Shown in pieces: positions 16,699-25,881 of a DNA stretch of 64,000 bases. Positions within the stretch are counted from its first letter, which is position 1; each line of letters opens with the position of its first letter. The position numbers and the translations under genes are program-made. The stretch comes from Micromonospora matsumotoense (GTDB taxonomy: Bacteria; Actinomycetota; Actinomycetes; Mycobacteriales; Micromonosporaceae): NCBI RefSeq assembly GCF_900091525.1, contig NZ_FMCU01000014.1, forward strand, positions 29,806 to 93,805. Reading direction: 5' to 3'. The notes below the pieces were generated by a model. The model was given only the letters and a program-made list of their open reading frames with translations, was not told the origin of the DNA and did not search any database.

Positions 16699-18375
16699 TC
16701 ACCCGGGGTCCGCCGCGCAGACGGCCAGCATCGCGATGTCGTCGTGGCTCTCACCGTCCAGCCACTCGTCGACGAGTTGGAGCAGCCGGTCGATCACGGC
16801 GGCCGGTGGCAGCCCGGCCATCGAGGCGAGCGCCTGCCGCAGTCGGTGCTCGCCGAACATCTCGACGGCCGTCGAGGCACCGCGCGCCTCGGTCACCCCG
16901 TCGGTGTACGCCAGCAGCAGCTCTCCCGGCGCGAGCCGGACCTCCACCTCGACGAAGGTCGCCGAGGCGAACGCCCCGATCGGCATCCCGCCCACCCGCA
17001 CCGCGACGATGCTCCCGTCGGCGCGTACCACCAGGGGGGACGGGTGCCCGCCGCCGGCGATCCGGACCCGTACCCCGCCGTCGGTCCCCGGCCCGGTGGT
17101 GCCCAGCAGCAGGGTGGTGAACTGGCTGCGCCGGGCGGCGTCGGGGGAGTCGAACAGCGCCCGGTTGAGCAGTTCGACGAGTTCCCGGGGGCGCTGCTCG
17201 ACCAGCCGCAGGGTCTGCAACGACTGGCGTACCCGGCCGGTGAGCACGGCCGCGCCGACCCCCTTGCCGCAGACGTCGCCGAGGGCGAACAGGGACCCGG
17301 TGGCGGTGGGGAAGACCTCGTAGAAGTCGCCGCCGATGCGCAGGCTGTCCCCGGCGGCGCGGTAACCGCCGGCGAGGGTGACACCGGGTACCGGGGGCAA
17401 CGCCGGGGGAAGCAGGCTGTGCTGGAGGACCCGGGCCAGGTGGGCCTGCTCGCCGTACAGGTCGGCGGCGGCGATCGCGGACCCGGCGCGGGCGGCGAAC
17501 TCCCGGACCAGTTCGATGTCGCGCGGGTCGAAGCCGGCCCGCCCGTGCCACCGGACCAGGATCAACGCGCCGGCCGGCCCGCCCACGCTGAGCATCGGGC
17601 TGATCAGCACGGTGCCGGGGCGGCCGAAGGTCTCCGGCAGCACGCCGGCCAGGTCGGTCAGCTCGGCGTCGAGCCACGGGCTGGGGTCGGTGGACTCGCC
17701 GTGCAGCGCCTCGGTGAGCCCGGGGACCGAGCCGGCGAGCTGCCAGCTGCCGACCCCGCCGACCGGGCCGGATTCGCCGTCGGCGTACCGGAGCCAGTGT
17801 GGGAGGTCCTCGCCGGGCTGCGGTGACCGGTGCACGACCACCGCGACGTCGGCCAGGTAGGGCACCGGCAGGGTGACGGTGGCCCGCAGGGTCTGCTCGC
17901 GGTGCAGGGAGAGCCCGAGCCGGCTGCCCGCCCGGGCCAGGAACGCGGTGCGGGAGCGTTCGGCGAGCAGCGCGTCGGTGCGGGTCTGTTCGTCGGTGAC
18001 ATCCCGGACATACCAGGCGCAGCCGCCGGCGGCGAGGGGACGGCAGACGCCCCGCAGTCGGCGGCCATGATGCTCGGCGTCGAACGTCCCGGTGCCCTCG
18101 GCGACCGCGCGGGCCAGCGCCGGCACGGTGTGTGCGGCCAGGTCGGTGCCGGGGGTCAGCTCCGGCAGGAGTTGCCCGGCCATCGCATTGGCCAGGGTGA
18201 CCCGGCCGGTGCGATCGGTGGTGACCACCGCCTCGGCGAGACCGTCGAGCAACTCCCGGGCCAGCTGCGGGTCGGCCGGCAACGACCCGTCCGAGGACGG
18301 GTGGGTCGGGGTGTGCGCCACCTGTCCACCCCCGCTGACCGGGCCGGCGTGCCCGTCCCGGCGGGTGGTCGTCAC
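16699..18375 (-). CDS. PAS-GAF-SpoIIE phosphatase
   Basis: This is a 558-residue cytoplasmic protein. Residues about 40-130 are a PAS domain (LLDGLAEAVVTTDRTGRVTLANAMA, CAWYVRDVTDEQ). About 150-320 is a GAF domain. The C-terminal 240 residues are a SpoIIE/PP2C serine phosphatase with intact motifs LRIGGDFYEVFPT, LFALGDVCGKGVGAAVL, LLAYTDGVTEAR and SHDDIAMLAV. Such proteins dephosphorylate anti-sigma-factor antagonists in response to the sensory domains. No STAS or anti-sigma gene is adjacent, so the partner is unknown. It is the intact counterpart of the degenerate phosphatase 2 kb away. The GTG start at 18375 has a poor ribosome site. Confidence 0.9.
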   Translation of the reverse strand: MTTTRRDGHAGPVSGGGQVAHTPTHPSSDGSLPADPQLARELLDGLAEAVVTTDRTGRVTLANAMAGQLLPELTPGTDLAAHTVPALARAVAEGTGTFDAEHHGRRLRGVCRPLAAGGCAWYVRDVTDEQTRTDALLAERSRTAFLARAGSRLGLSLHREQTLRATVTLPVPYLADVAVVVHRSPQPGEDLPHWLRYADGESGPVGGVGSWQLAGSVPGLTEALHGESTDPSPWLDAELTDLAGVLPETFGRPGTVLISPMLSVGGPAGALILVRWHGRAGFDPRDIELVREFAARAGSAIAAADLYGEQAHLARVLQHSLLPPALPPVPGVTLAGGYRAAGDSLRIGGDFYEVFPTATGSLFALGDVCGKGVGAAVLTGRVRQSLQTLRLVEQRPRELVELLNRALFDSPDAARRSQFTTLLLGTTGPGTDGGVRVRIAGGGHPSPLVVRADGSIVAVRVGGMPIGAFASATFVEVEVRLAPGELLLAYTDGVTEARGASTAVEMFGEHRLRQALASMAGLPPAAVIDRLLQLVDEWLDGESHDDIAMLAVCAADPG

Positions 18376-18504
18376 CGCCGGTCGCCGGGCGCGTCGGCCT
18401 GTCGACCTCTGCGCATGCTGGGAGTGCTCTCCTCGGTAGGAAATCCTTGCCTCAGGGAAAGCGTACCGAGGCGGGTCGGCGATCGGCCAGCCAGCAACCG
18501 TGGG

Positions 18505-19767
18505 TCACTGCGGGCGGGACAGCCAACCGGACGGACGGGCGATGATCCGGCGGACCACCGAACCGGCCCCGCCGACGGCGGCGGACTCGGCCCCGAGCGC
18601 CGCCGGACGGACCGTCACCGGGGACCAGCCGCTGGTGAGCACCCGGTCGTCGAGTTCGGCCAGCACCGGCGGGCACAGCCACTGCGCGAGGGTCGCGTAT
18701 CCGCCGCCGAGCACGACGGTGTCCAGGTCGAGCAGGTTCACCACCCCGGCGACGGCGACCCCGAGGGCGGTGCCGGCGGCCCGCAGCGCGGCGAGTGCGG
18801 CCGGGTCGCCGGACCCGGCCAGGTCGGCCAGTCGGCGGGCGGCGGTGTCGGCCGGCAGGTCCGCCCCGGCCAGCCCGGCCGCCGCCAGCACGGCCTCCTG
18901 CCCGGCGTACGTCTCCAGGCAGCCCCGGGCGCCGCAGCGGCAGGTGGGACCACCCGGATCGACCGGTACGTGACCGAGTTCGCCGCTCCAACCCCGGGAG
19001 CCCCGGAACAGTGCCCCGTCGAGCACGATCCCGGCACCGATGCCGATCTCGCCGGAGACGTGCAGGAAGCTCTCCGGGCCGCCGGGGCGGGCGTGCAGTT
19101 CGCCCAGCGCGGCGAGGTTCGCCTCGTTCTCCACCACCAGGGGCGGCACCCCGTCGACCGGGTCGGTCAGGGCGGGGTGGCCGGCGAGCAGGCCCGGCAC
19201 GTCCACGTCCCGCCAGCCGAGGTTGGGGGCGAGCCGGACCAGCCCACGGGCGTCGACCAGGCCGGGCACGGCCAGGGCCGCCCCGGCGAGGGTGAGCCCG
19301 GCGTCGTCGGCGGCGGCACGGGCCCGGCCGGCCAGGTCGACCAGGCCGGTGAGCGCGTCGGCGGGGGAGAGGGGGCGCAGGTCGATCCGGCGTACCTCGT
19401 GGTGCCGGACGGCGCCGGTGAGGTCGACCACGCAGGCCGCGAGGTAGTCGACGTTGACCTCCAGGCCGAGCCCGGCCGGGCCGGTGCCGCCGAGCAGCAG
19501 CCCCCGGGCGGGCCGGCCGGCGCCGGTGCGGGGCGCGGGATCGGCCTCGGTGACCAGCCGGCCGGCGATCAGGTCGTCGACGACCGCCGACACGGTGGCC
19601 CGGGTCAGGCCGGTGTCGGCGGCGATCTCGGCCCGGGAGGGCGGCCGGGTGGTGCTGGCGATCCGCCGCAGCACCACGGCGAGGTTGAGTTCGCGCAGGC
19701 TTCCCTGGCGGACCGCGCCGACGGTCCGGGTCTCGGTCACCTCTTGACAGTGCCACAGCACGGCCAT
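18505..19767 (-). CDS. xylR: ROK-family xylose repressor
   Basis: The 420-residue protein has an N-terminal winged helix-turn-helix (PPSRAEIAADTGLTRATVSAVVDDLIAGRLV). A ROK sugar-binding domain follows, with the zinc-binding signature CRCGARGCLETYAG and GELGHVPVDPGGPTC. It is divergent from xylAB, the usual place for the actinobacterial xylose repressor, which releases DNA on binding xylose. The ATG at 19767 sits at the edge of the operator-like repeat and has no ribosome site, so the mRNA may be leaderless. A GTG at 19740 (VTETRT) is an alternative. Confidence 0.88.
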   Translation of the reverse strand: MAVLWHCQEVTETRTVGAVRQGSLRELNLAVVLRRIASTTRPPSRAEIAADTGLTRATVSAVVDDLIAGRLVTEADPAPRTGAGRPARGLLLGGTGPAGLGLEVNVDYLAACVVDLTGAVRHHEVRRIDLRPLSPADALTGLVDLAGRARAAADDAGLTLAGAALAVPGLVDARGLVRLAPNLGWRDVDVPGLLAGHPALTDPVDGVPPLVVENEANLAALGELHARPGGPESFLHVSGEIGIGAGIVLDGALFRGSRGWSGELGHVPVDPGGPTCRCGARGCLETYAGQEAVLAAAGLAGADLPADTAARRLADLAGSGDPAALAALRAAGTALGVAVAGVVNLLDLDTVVLGGGYATLAQWLCPPVLAELDDRVLTSGWSPVTVRPAALGAESAAVGGAGSVVRRIIARPSGWLSRPQ

Positions 19768-19768
19768 T

Positions 19769-19790
19769 TAATTCAACCACTGAACAAATT
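19769..19790. promoter_or_regulatory. Candidate XylR operator
   Basis: An AT-rich island between the divergent repressor and xylA genes contains TTCA-ACCAC-TGAA, a 4+4 inverted repeat (19772-19784) extended by AATT on both sides. AT content is well above the surroundings. It abuts the repressor start codon and is 57 bases upstream of xylA. Confidence 0.5.
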
Positions 19791-19840
19791 GCGGGTAACA
19801 CACTCACCGCCACCACCATCATCGCTTCCGGAGGTCTGCC

Positions 19841-21028
19841 ATGGCACCCCGTCCCACCCCTGCCGACAAGTTCTCCTTCGGGCTCTGGACGGTGGGCTGG
19901 CAGGCCCGTGACCCGTTCGGCGACGCCACCCGCCCTGAGCTGGACGCCGTCGAGGCCGTACACCGGCTCGCCGAGTTGGGCGCGTACGGCATCACCTTCC
20001 ACGACGACGACCTGATCCCGTTCGGCGCGGACAACGCCGCCCGGGAGGCCCAGCTCGCCCGGTTCCGCAAGGCGCTGGACGAGACCGGGCTGGTCGTGCC
20101 GATGGTCACCACCAACCTCTTCACCCACCCGGTGTTCAAGGACGGCGGTTTCACCAGCAACGACCGCGACGTCCGGCGCTACGCGCTGCGCAAGGTGCTG
20201 CGCAACGTCGACCTCGCCGCCGACCTGGGTGCCAAGACCTTCGTGATGTGGGGCGGCCGGGAGGGCTCCGAGTACGACGTGGCCAAGGACATCCGGGCCG
20301 CGCTGGACCGCTACCGCGAGGCCGTCGACGTGCTCTGCCAGTACGTCGTCGACCAGGGCTACGACCTGCGGTTCGCCATCGAGCCCAAGCCGAACGAGCC
20401 GCGCGGCGACATCCTGCTCCCCACCGTCGGGCACGCGCTGGCGTTCATCTCCGAGCTGGCCCGGCCCGAGATGGTCGGCCTCAACCCGGAGGTCGGGCAC
20501 GAGCAGATGGCCGGCCTCAACTACGCCCACGGCATCGCCCAGGCGCTCTGGCAGGGCAAGCTGTTCCACCTCGACCTCAACGGTCAGCGGGGCATCAAGT
20601 ACGACCAGGACCTGGTCTTCGGCCACGGCGACCTGATGAACGCGTTCGCCCTGGTCGACCTGCTGGAGAACGGCGGCCCCAACGGTGGCCCGGCGTACGA
20701 CGGCCCGCGTCACTTCGACTACAAGCCCTCCCGCACCGAGGACATCGCCGGGGTGTGGGCGTCGGCCGAGGCCAACATGGCGACCTACCTGCTGCTCAAG
20801 GAGCGGGCGGCGGCGTTCCGGGCCGACCCGGAGGTGGTGGAGGCGCTCGCCGCCAGCAAGGTCGACGAGCTGGCCAGCCCGACGCTGAGCGCGGGCGAGG
20901 GCTACGCCGACCTGCTCGCCGACCGGTCCGCGTTCGAGGAGTTCGACGTGGACGCGACGGCCGCGAAGGGCTTCGGCTTCGTACGGCTCAACCAGCTCGC
21001 CGTCGAGCACCTGCTCGGCGCGCGCTGA
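19841..21028 (+). CDS. xylA: Xylose isomerase
   Basis: This 395-residue enzyme interconverts D-xylose and D-xylulose in the cytoplasm. It is full length and highly typical of the actinobacterial class I enzyme: FSFGLWTVGW at the start, catalytic His54 in TFHDDD, EPKPNEPRGD with the catalytic Lys and a metal Glu, GLNPEVGHEQMAGLN, and HLDLNGQRGIKYDQD with metal ligands. GGAGG lies before the ATG at 19841. It is the first gene of xylAB, 11 bases before xylB, and is presumably controlled by the divergent ROK repressor. Confidence 0.97.
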   Translation: MAPRPTPADKFSFGLWTVGWQARDPFGDATRPELDAVEAVHRLAELGAYGITFHDDDLIPFGADNAAREAQLARFRKALDETGLVVPMVTTNLFTHPVFKDGGFTSNDRDVRRYALRKVLRNVDLAADLGAKTFVMWGGREGSEYDVAKDIRAALDRYREAVDVLCQYVVDQGYDLRFAIEPKPNEPRGDILLPTVGHALAFISELARPEMVGLNPEVGHEQMAGLNYAHGIAQALWQGKLFHLDLNGQRGIKYDQDLVFGHGDLMNAFALVDLLENGGPNGGPAYDGPRHFDYKPSRTEDIAGVWASAEANMATYLLLKERAAAFRADPEVVEALAASKVDELASPTLSAGEGYADLLADRSAFEEFDVDATAAKGFGFVRLNQLAVEHLLGAR

Positions 21029-21039
21029 GGCGGCCCGAC

Positions 21040-22527
21040 ATGCCGCTCGTCGCCGGGGTGGACTCGTCCACCCAGTCCTGCAAGGTGGTGATCCGGGACG
21101 CGGAGACCGGCGCGCTGGTCCGTCAGGGCCGCGCGCCGCACCCGGACGGCACCGAGGTCGACCCACGGGCCTGGTGGGATGCCCTGCTGGCCGCCGTCGA
21201 GGCGGCCGGCGGGCTGGCCGACGTGGCGGCCGTGTCGGTCGCCGGCCAGCAGCACGGGATGGTCTGCCTGGACGGGTCGGGTGAGGTCGTCCGGCCGGCG
21301 CTGCTGTGGAACGACACCCGGTCGGCCGACGCCGCCCGGGACCTGATCACCGAGGCCGGCGGCGGGGAGACCGGCCGCCGGTTCTGGGCCGACGCGGTCG
21401 GTCTGGTCCCGGTGGCCAGCTTCACCGCCACCAAGCTGCGCTGGCTGGCCCGGCACGAGCCGGCGCAGGCCGCCAGGGTCGCCGCCGTCTGCCTGCCGCA
21501 CGACTGGCTGACCTGGCGGTTGGCGGGTGCCCCCGGCCTGGCGGCGCTACGCACCGACCGGGGCGACGCCAGTGGCACCGGCTACTGGTCCCCGTCGACC
21601 GGGCAATACCGCCCTGACCTGCTGGAACGGGCGTTCGGCCGGGTCGTCGAGGTGCCCACGGTGCTCGGCCCGGCCGAGCGGGCCGGCGTGCTCGACCCGA
21701 CCGTGCTGGCCGGTGCCGCCGGGCGGCCCGACGCTGCCCCGGGATCGCCGCCGCCGGGCGGGGACATCCTGCTTGGCCCCGGCACCGGGGACAACGCCGC
21801 CGCCGCGCTGGGGGTCGGGGCCGGCCCGGGCGACGTGGTCGTCTCGATCGGCACCTCCGGCACGGTCTTCGCGGTGGCGGACAGCCCGGCCGCCGACGCC
21901 GGTGGCGCGGTGGCCGGTTTCGCCGACGCCACCGGCCGGTTCCTGCCGCTGGTCTGCACGCTCAACGCGGCCCGGGTGCTCGACTCGGCGGCGGCGCTGC
22001 TCGGCGTCGACCTCGACGAGCTGTCCGAGTTGGCGTTGAGCGCCCCGCCCGGGGCGGACGGCCTGGTCATGGTGCCGTACCTGGAGGGGGAGCGGACTCC
22101 GGACCGCCCCACCGCCACCGGCTCGGTGCACGGCCTCACCCTGCGCACCGCCACCCCGGCCCACCTGGCCCGGGCGGCGGTGGAGGGGATGCTCTGCGCG
22201 CTGGCCGACGGCCTCGACGCGCTGGTGGCCCAGGGCGCGACGGTCGGGCGGGTGATCCTGGTCGGCGGCGGGGCCCGCTCGGCGGCGGTGCGCCGGATCG
22301 CGCCGCAGGTCTTCGGTCGTCCGGTGGTGGTGCCCCCACCCGGGGAGTACGTCGCCGACGGCGCGGCCCGCCAGGCCGCCTGGGTCGCCCTGGGTGGGGC
22401 GACGCCGCCCACCTGGGCGCTGAAGGACACCGAGGAGTACGCGGCGGAGCCCGTCCCCGCCATCCGGCAGCGGTACGCCGAGGCCCGCGACCACACGCTC
22501 GACCGGGTGGCCGCGACCGGGGAGTGA
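21040..22527 (+). CDS. xylB: Xylulokinase
   Basis: This 495-residue FGGY-family kinase phosphorylates xylulose to feed the pentose phosphate pathway. Motifs are VAGVDSSTQSCKVVI (phosphate 1), VSVAGQQHGMV, LLWNDTRS, GDASGTGYW, VVSIGTSGTVFA (phosphate 2) and VILVGGGARS (adenosine). The ATG at 21040 follows xylA by 11 bases, so the genes are co-transcribed. A perfect 19-bp hairpin follows the stop and closes the operon. Confidence 0.95.
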   Translation: MPLVAGVDSSTQSCKVVIRDAETGALVRQGRAPHPDGTEVDPRAWWDALLAAVEAAGGLADVAAVSVAGQQHGMVCLDGSGEVVRPALLWNDTRSADAARDLITEAGGGETGRRFWADAVGLVPVASFTATKLRWLARHEPAQAARVAAVCLPHDWLTWRLAGAPGLAALRTDRGDASGTGYWSPSTGQYRPDLLERAFGRVVEVPTVLGPAERAGVLDPTVLAGAAGRPDAAPGSPPPGGDILLGPGTGDNAAAALGVGAGPGDVVVSIGTSGTVFAVADSPAADAGGAVAGFADATGRFLPLVCTLNAARVLDSAAALLGVDLDELSELALSAPPGADGLVMVPYLEGERTPDRPTATGSVHGLTLRTATPAHLARAAVEGMLCALADGLDALVAQGATVGRVILVGGGARSAAVRRIAPQVFGRPVVVPPPGEYVADGAARQAAWVALGGATPPTWALKDTEEYAAEPVPAIRQRYAEARDHTLDRVAATGE

Positions 22528-22542
22528 CACACCCGACCGACA

Positions 22543-22588
22543 TCGTCGGCCGGTGACCGACGCACGGGGGTCGGTCACCGGCCGACGA
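22543..22588 (+). terminator. xylAB terminator hairpin
   Basis: Two perfectly complementary 19-base arms (starting TCGTCGGCCGG) with an 8-base loop begin 16 bases after the xylB stop. There is no U tract. Confidence 0.8.
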
Positions 22589-22680
22589 CCGGTTCCGCCC
22601 CGGTGGGCCGGGCCGGCGGTGGTGCCGGGCCGGCGGGGGTGCCCGTCGGGCCGGGAGCCGTACCTGGTTGGCTGCCGGAC

Positions 22681-24093
22681 ATGACCGGCAGCAGAATCTC
22701 CCGGCGCGGAAACGCGGCGCACCGCCTCTACAGCGTCGCGGTGTTCGTGGTGCTCGCCTCGCTGGACAACGTGGCGATCGGCCTGGTACCCCCGTTGTAC
22801 GGGCCGATCTCCGGGGCGCTGGGGGTGCCGCAGCGGATGCTCGGCCTGGTCACGGCCGTAAGCTTCCTGGTCAGCGCGGTCGCGGCGGTGGCCTGGGCGT
22901 ACGTCGGTGACCGGACCAACCGCAAGCCGCTGCTGATGGTGGGCACGCTGGTCTGGGCGGCCGGCACCGGCGGCAGCGCGCTCGCCACCGGCTTCCCGAC
23001 GTTCCTCGCCGCGCAGTTGGTCGCCGCGGTCGGGTTGGGCGCGGTCGGCTCGGTCGGGTTCTCCGTGGTCACCGACCTGATCTCGCCGCGCCGCCGGGGC
23101 CTGGTGATGAGCTTCTGGGGGTTGTCCCAGGGGGTCGGCACCCTGGCCGGCACGCTCACCGGCGGGCTGCTCGGGGCCACCGACTGGCGACGCCCGTTCC
23201 TGCTGCTCACCGTGGTCGGCCTGGCCGCCACGGTGGCCTACCTGCTGACGTACGACATCCGGCGCGGGCAGAGCGAGCCGGAGCTGGCCGAGGCGATCGA
23301 CGCCGGCGTCGAGTACGACTACCAGATCACCCGGGCCGACCTGCCGCGCATCCTGGACCGACGGACCAACCGGTGGTTGATCCTCCAGGGCCTCACCGCG
23401 CAGGCGGCGTTCGGCTCGCTGGTGTGGCTGCCGGTGCTGTTCGCCGAGCGGGCCCAGGCCCAGGGCTACTCGGCGGCCACGGCGGTCGTGGTGGGCAGCG
23501 TCTTCGCCACCCTGTTCCAGCTCGGTGGGGTGTTCTCCATCGTCGGTGGGCTGGTCGGGGACGCGCGGCAACGGCGTAACCCCCGGGGGCGGGCCCAGGT
23601 CGCGGCGGTCGGCATCCTCGCGGCACTGCCGTTCTACCTGGTGTTGTTCTTCGTGCCGATCCGGATCGACGTGCCCGACGGGGGCGGCACCGGCGCGGTG
23701 GTGGGTGCCGTGCTGGCCAGCGTGGTGACCGAACCGACGGTCGGGCTGAGCCTGCTCACCGCCCTGGTGGCGTTGGCGCTGACCTCGGCGAACTCGCCGA
23801 ACTGGTTCGCCCTGATCGCCGACGTCAACCCGCCGGAACACCGGGGCACCGTCTACAGCCTGGGCAACCTGGTCAACGGGGTCGGGCGGGCGGCCGGCAA
23901 CGGGCTGGTCGGAGCGGTCTTCCACGCCCTGCGGGCGGCCTTCCCGCCGCCGTTGAACTACGCCGTCGGGCTCGCCGCCTTCCAGCTCTTCTTCATCCCC
24001 ACCGGGCTGATGTACTGGCTGGCCTCGCGTACCTCGCCCCGTGACATCGATGCGGTACGCGACCTGCTGCACCAGCGCGCCGACCGCCGCTGA
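22681..24093 (+). CDS. MFS transporter
   Basis: The 470-residue protein has about 12 transmembrane helices. The MFS signature between helices 2 and 3 reads WAYVGDRTNRKPLLMVG. A central cytoplasmic loop of about 60 residues (YDIRRGQSEPELAEAIDAG) separates the two halves. The C-terminal half is VEFDYQ-like in its first strand and carries NPPEHRGTVYSLGNLVNGVGR, seen in spinster-like or glucose-type MFS proteins. The substrate is unknown. Its position after xylAB suggests sugar transport, but a strong terminator lies between them. The ATG at 22681 is chosen because the first helix follows. The ribosome site is weak. Confidence 0.85.
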   Translation: MTGSRISRRGNAAHRLYSVAVFVVLASLDNVAIGLVPPLYGPISGALGVPQRMLGLVTAVSFLVSAVAAVAWAYVGDRTNRKPLLMVGTLVWAAGTGGSALATGFPTFLAAQLVAAVGLGAVGSVGFSVVTDLISPRRRGLVMSFWGLSQGVGTLAGTLTGGLLGATDWRRPFLLLTVVGLAATVAYLLTYDIRRGQSEPELAEAIDAGVEYDYQITRADLPRILDRRTNRWLILQGLTAQAAFGSLVWLPVLFAERAQAQGYSAATAVVVGSVFATLFQLGGVFSIVGGLVGDARQRRNPRGRAQVAAVGILAALPFYLVLFFVPIRIDVPDGGGTGAVVGAVLASVVTEPTVGLSLLTALVALALTSANSPNWFALIADVNPPEHRGTVYSLGNLVNGVGRAAGNGLVGAVFHALRAAFPPPLNYAVGLAAFQLFFIPTGLMYWLASRTSPRDIDAVRDLLHQRADRR

Positions 24094-24117
24094 CCGGCCG
24101 TCCGCCGCGGGCACTGC

Positions 24118-24157
24118 GGCCCGGCACCGGCACCGAAGCCGGTGCCGGTGCCGGGCC
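24118..24157. terminator. Bidirectional terminator between MFS and GH13 genes
   Basis: GGCCCGGCACCGGCACC and its perfect complement form a 17-bp stem with a 6-base loop between two convergent genes. It can serve both strands. Confidence 0.8.
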
Positions 24158-24163
24158 GGTGGG

Positions 24164-25801
24164 TCAGTGGCGGACCCAGACCGTCACGTCGGTGGGGACC
24201 CGGCCGTCGGCGTCCAGGGGCGCGCTGCTGTGCAGCAGTTCCCCGGCCGGCGGCGGCACGGCGGCGGCCCCGAAGTTGGTCAGCACGGTCAGCCCGGCGT
24301 TGCGGAAGCTCAGCACCTCGTCGCCGGAGGAGAGCCACCCCAGGGTGCCCCGGCCCAGGCCGTGCTCGCGGCGCAGCCGCAACGCGGTCCGGTACGTCTC
24401 GTACGTCGAGCCGGACACCCCCTGCTGGCGGTCCAGGGCGTACTCGGCCCAGAGCGGCGGCTGCGGCAGCCAGCTGGCGTCGGTCGGGCCGAAGCCGTAC
24501 GACGGGGCGTCGGCCTCCCACGGGATCGGCACCCGGCAGCCGTCCCGGCCGCGTTGGGTGTGGCCGCTGCGCTCCCAGGTCGGGTCCTGCCGGGACTCGT
24601 CGGGCAGCGTGGTGTGCTCCGGCAGCCCCAACTCCTCGCCCTGGTAGAGGTATGCCGAGCCGGGCAGGGCCAGCATCAGCAGGGTGGCCGCCCGGGCCCG
24701 GCGCAGGCCCAGCGCGGCGTCCGGCTGGGGGTCGCCGATGCCGATGCCGTTGGGCCGGCCGCCCTTGGCCGACAGGCCCATCCGGGAGGCGTGCCGGATG
24801 ACGTCGTGGTTGGAGAGCACCCAGGTGGTGGGGGCGCCGACGGCGTCGGTGGCCTCCAGGGAGCGGGTGATCACCGCGTACTGGGCGGGGGCCGTCCAGG
24901 CGGCGAGCAGGTACTCGAAGTTGAACGCCTGGTGCATCTCGTCGGGGCGGACGTAGCGGGCGATCCGTTCGGCCGGCTCCACCCACGCCTCGGCGACCAG
25001 GATCCGTGCGCCGTCGTAGGAGTCCAGCACCCGCCGCCAGTCCCGGTAGATCTCGTGTACGCCGTCCTGGTCCCACATCGGTGGGCGGGGCTTGTCCACC
25101 TCGTTGCCGGAGAGGATCTCCTGCGGCTCCTCCCAGTTGGCCAGGTCGGCCTGCTTGATCAGGCCGTGCGCCACGTCTACCCGGAAGCCGTCCACGCCCC
25201 GGTCCAGCCAGAACCGGAGCACGTCCAGGAACTCGGCGCGGATCTCCGGGTTGTCCCAGTTGAGGTCCGGCTGGGCGGGGTCGAACAGGTGCAGGTACCA
25301 CTGGCCGGGCCGGCCGTCGGGCTCGACGAGCCGGGTCCAGGCGGGACCACCGAAGACGCTCTGCCAGTCGTTCGGCGGCGTCGCGCCGTCCGGGCCGAGG
25401 CCGTCGCGGAAGACGTACCGGGCCCGCTCGGGGCTGCCGGGGGCGGCGGTGACGGCGGCCCGGAACCACCGGTGCGCCGACGAGGTGTGGTTGGGCACCA
25501 GGTCGACGATGACCTTGAGGCCCTTCGCGCGGGCCTCGGCGATCAGGGCGTCGGCGTCCGCCAGGCTGCCGAAGAGCGGGTCGACGTCCCGGTAGTCGGC
25601 GACGTCGTACCCGGCGTCGGCCTGCGGCGACGGGTAGAACGGCGACAACCAGACGGCGTCGACACCCAGCTCGGCCAGGTGTCCCAGCCGGGCGGTGATG
25701 CCGGGCAGGTCACCGATGCCGTCGCCGTCGGAGTCGGCGAAGGAGCGCGGGTAGATCTGGTAGATGACGGCTTCGGTCCACCATCCGTGGGCCACGCCCA
25801 T
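24164..25801 (-). CDS. GH13 alpha-glucosidase
   Basis: This is a 545-residue cytoplasmic alpha-glucosidase or oligo-1,6-glucosidase of family GH13. The start WWTEAVIYQIYPRSFADSDG is typical. The four conserved regions are DLVPNHTS, GFRVDVAHG (nucleophile Asp209), ILVAEAWVE (acid/base Glu271) and VLSNHDVIRH (Asp333). It would split imported maltose, sucrose-type or trehalose-type alpha-glucosides. It is the last gene of the ABC-transporter operon, an arrangement like aglEFG-aglA. No signal peptide is present. The ATG at 25801 has AGGAA upstream, and the longer frame beyond it is a shadow of the regulator. Confidence 0.93.
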   Translation of the reverse strand: MGVAHGWWTEAVIYQIYPRSFADSDGDGIGDLPGITARLGHLAELGVDAVWLSPFYPSPQADAGYDVADYRDVDPLFGSLADADALIAEARAKGLKVIVDLVPNHTSSAHRWFRAAVTAAPGSPERARYVFRDGLGPDGATPPNDWQSVFGGPAWTRLVEPDGRPGQWYLHLFDPAQPDLNWDNPEIRAEFLDVLRFWLDRGVDGFRVDVAHGLIKQADLANWEEPQEILSGNEVDKPRPPMWDQDGVHEIYRDWRRVLDSYDGARILVAEAWVEPAERIARYVRPDEMHQAFNFEYLLAAWTAPAQYAVITRSLEATDAVGAPTTWVLSNHDVIRHASRMGLSAKGGRPNGIGIGDPQPDAALGLRRARAATLLMLALPGSAYLYQGEELGLPEHTTLPDESRQDPTWERSGHTQRGRDGCRVPIPWEADAPSYGFGPTDASWLPQPPLWAEYALDRQQGVSGSTYETYRTALRLRREHGLGRGTLGWLSSGDEVLSFRNAGLTVLTNFGAAAVPPPAGELLHSSAPLDADGRVPTDVTVWVRH

Positions 25802-25881
25802 GGACTGTTCCTGCTGCCTCGCGTCGGTGTTCAGAGCCTTCTCCCTGTGTCGAGCCTGCCGTGCCGTGCGGTCGAATCCGT

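Noticed and set aside
16744..19911. Plus-strand frames opposite the PAS-GAF-SpoIIE and ROK genes (16744-17826, 17830-19911)
   Set aside because: Gly/Ala/Val-rich antisense shadows; the minus-strand proteins carry full family motifs.
21547..24114. 855-codon minus frame opposite xylB and MFS
   Set aside because: Antisense of two genes with clear family motifs.
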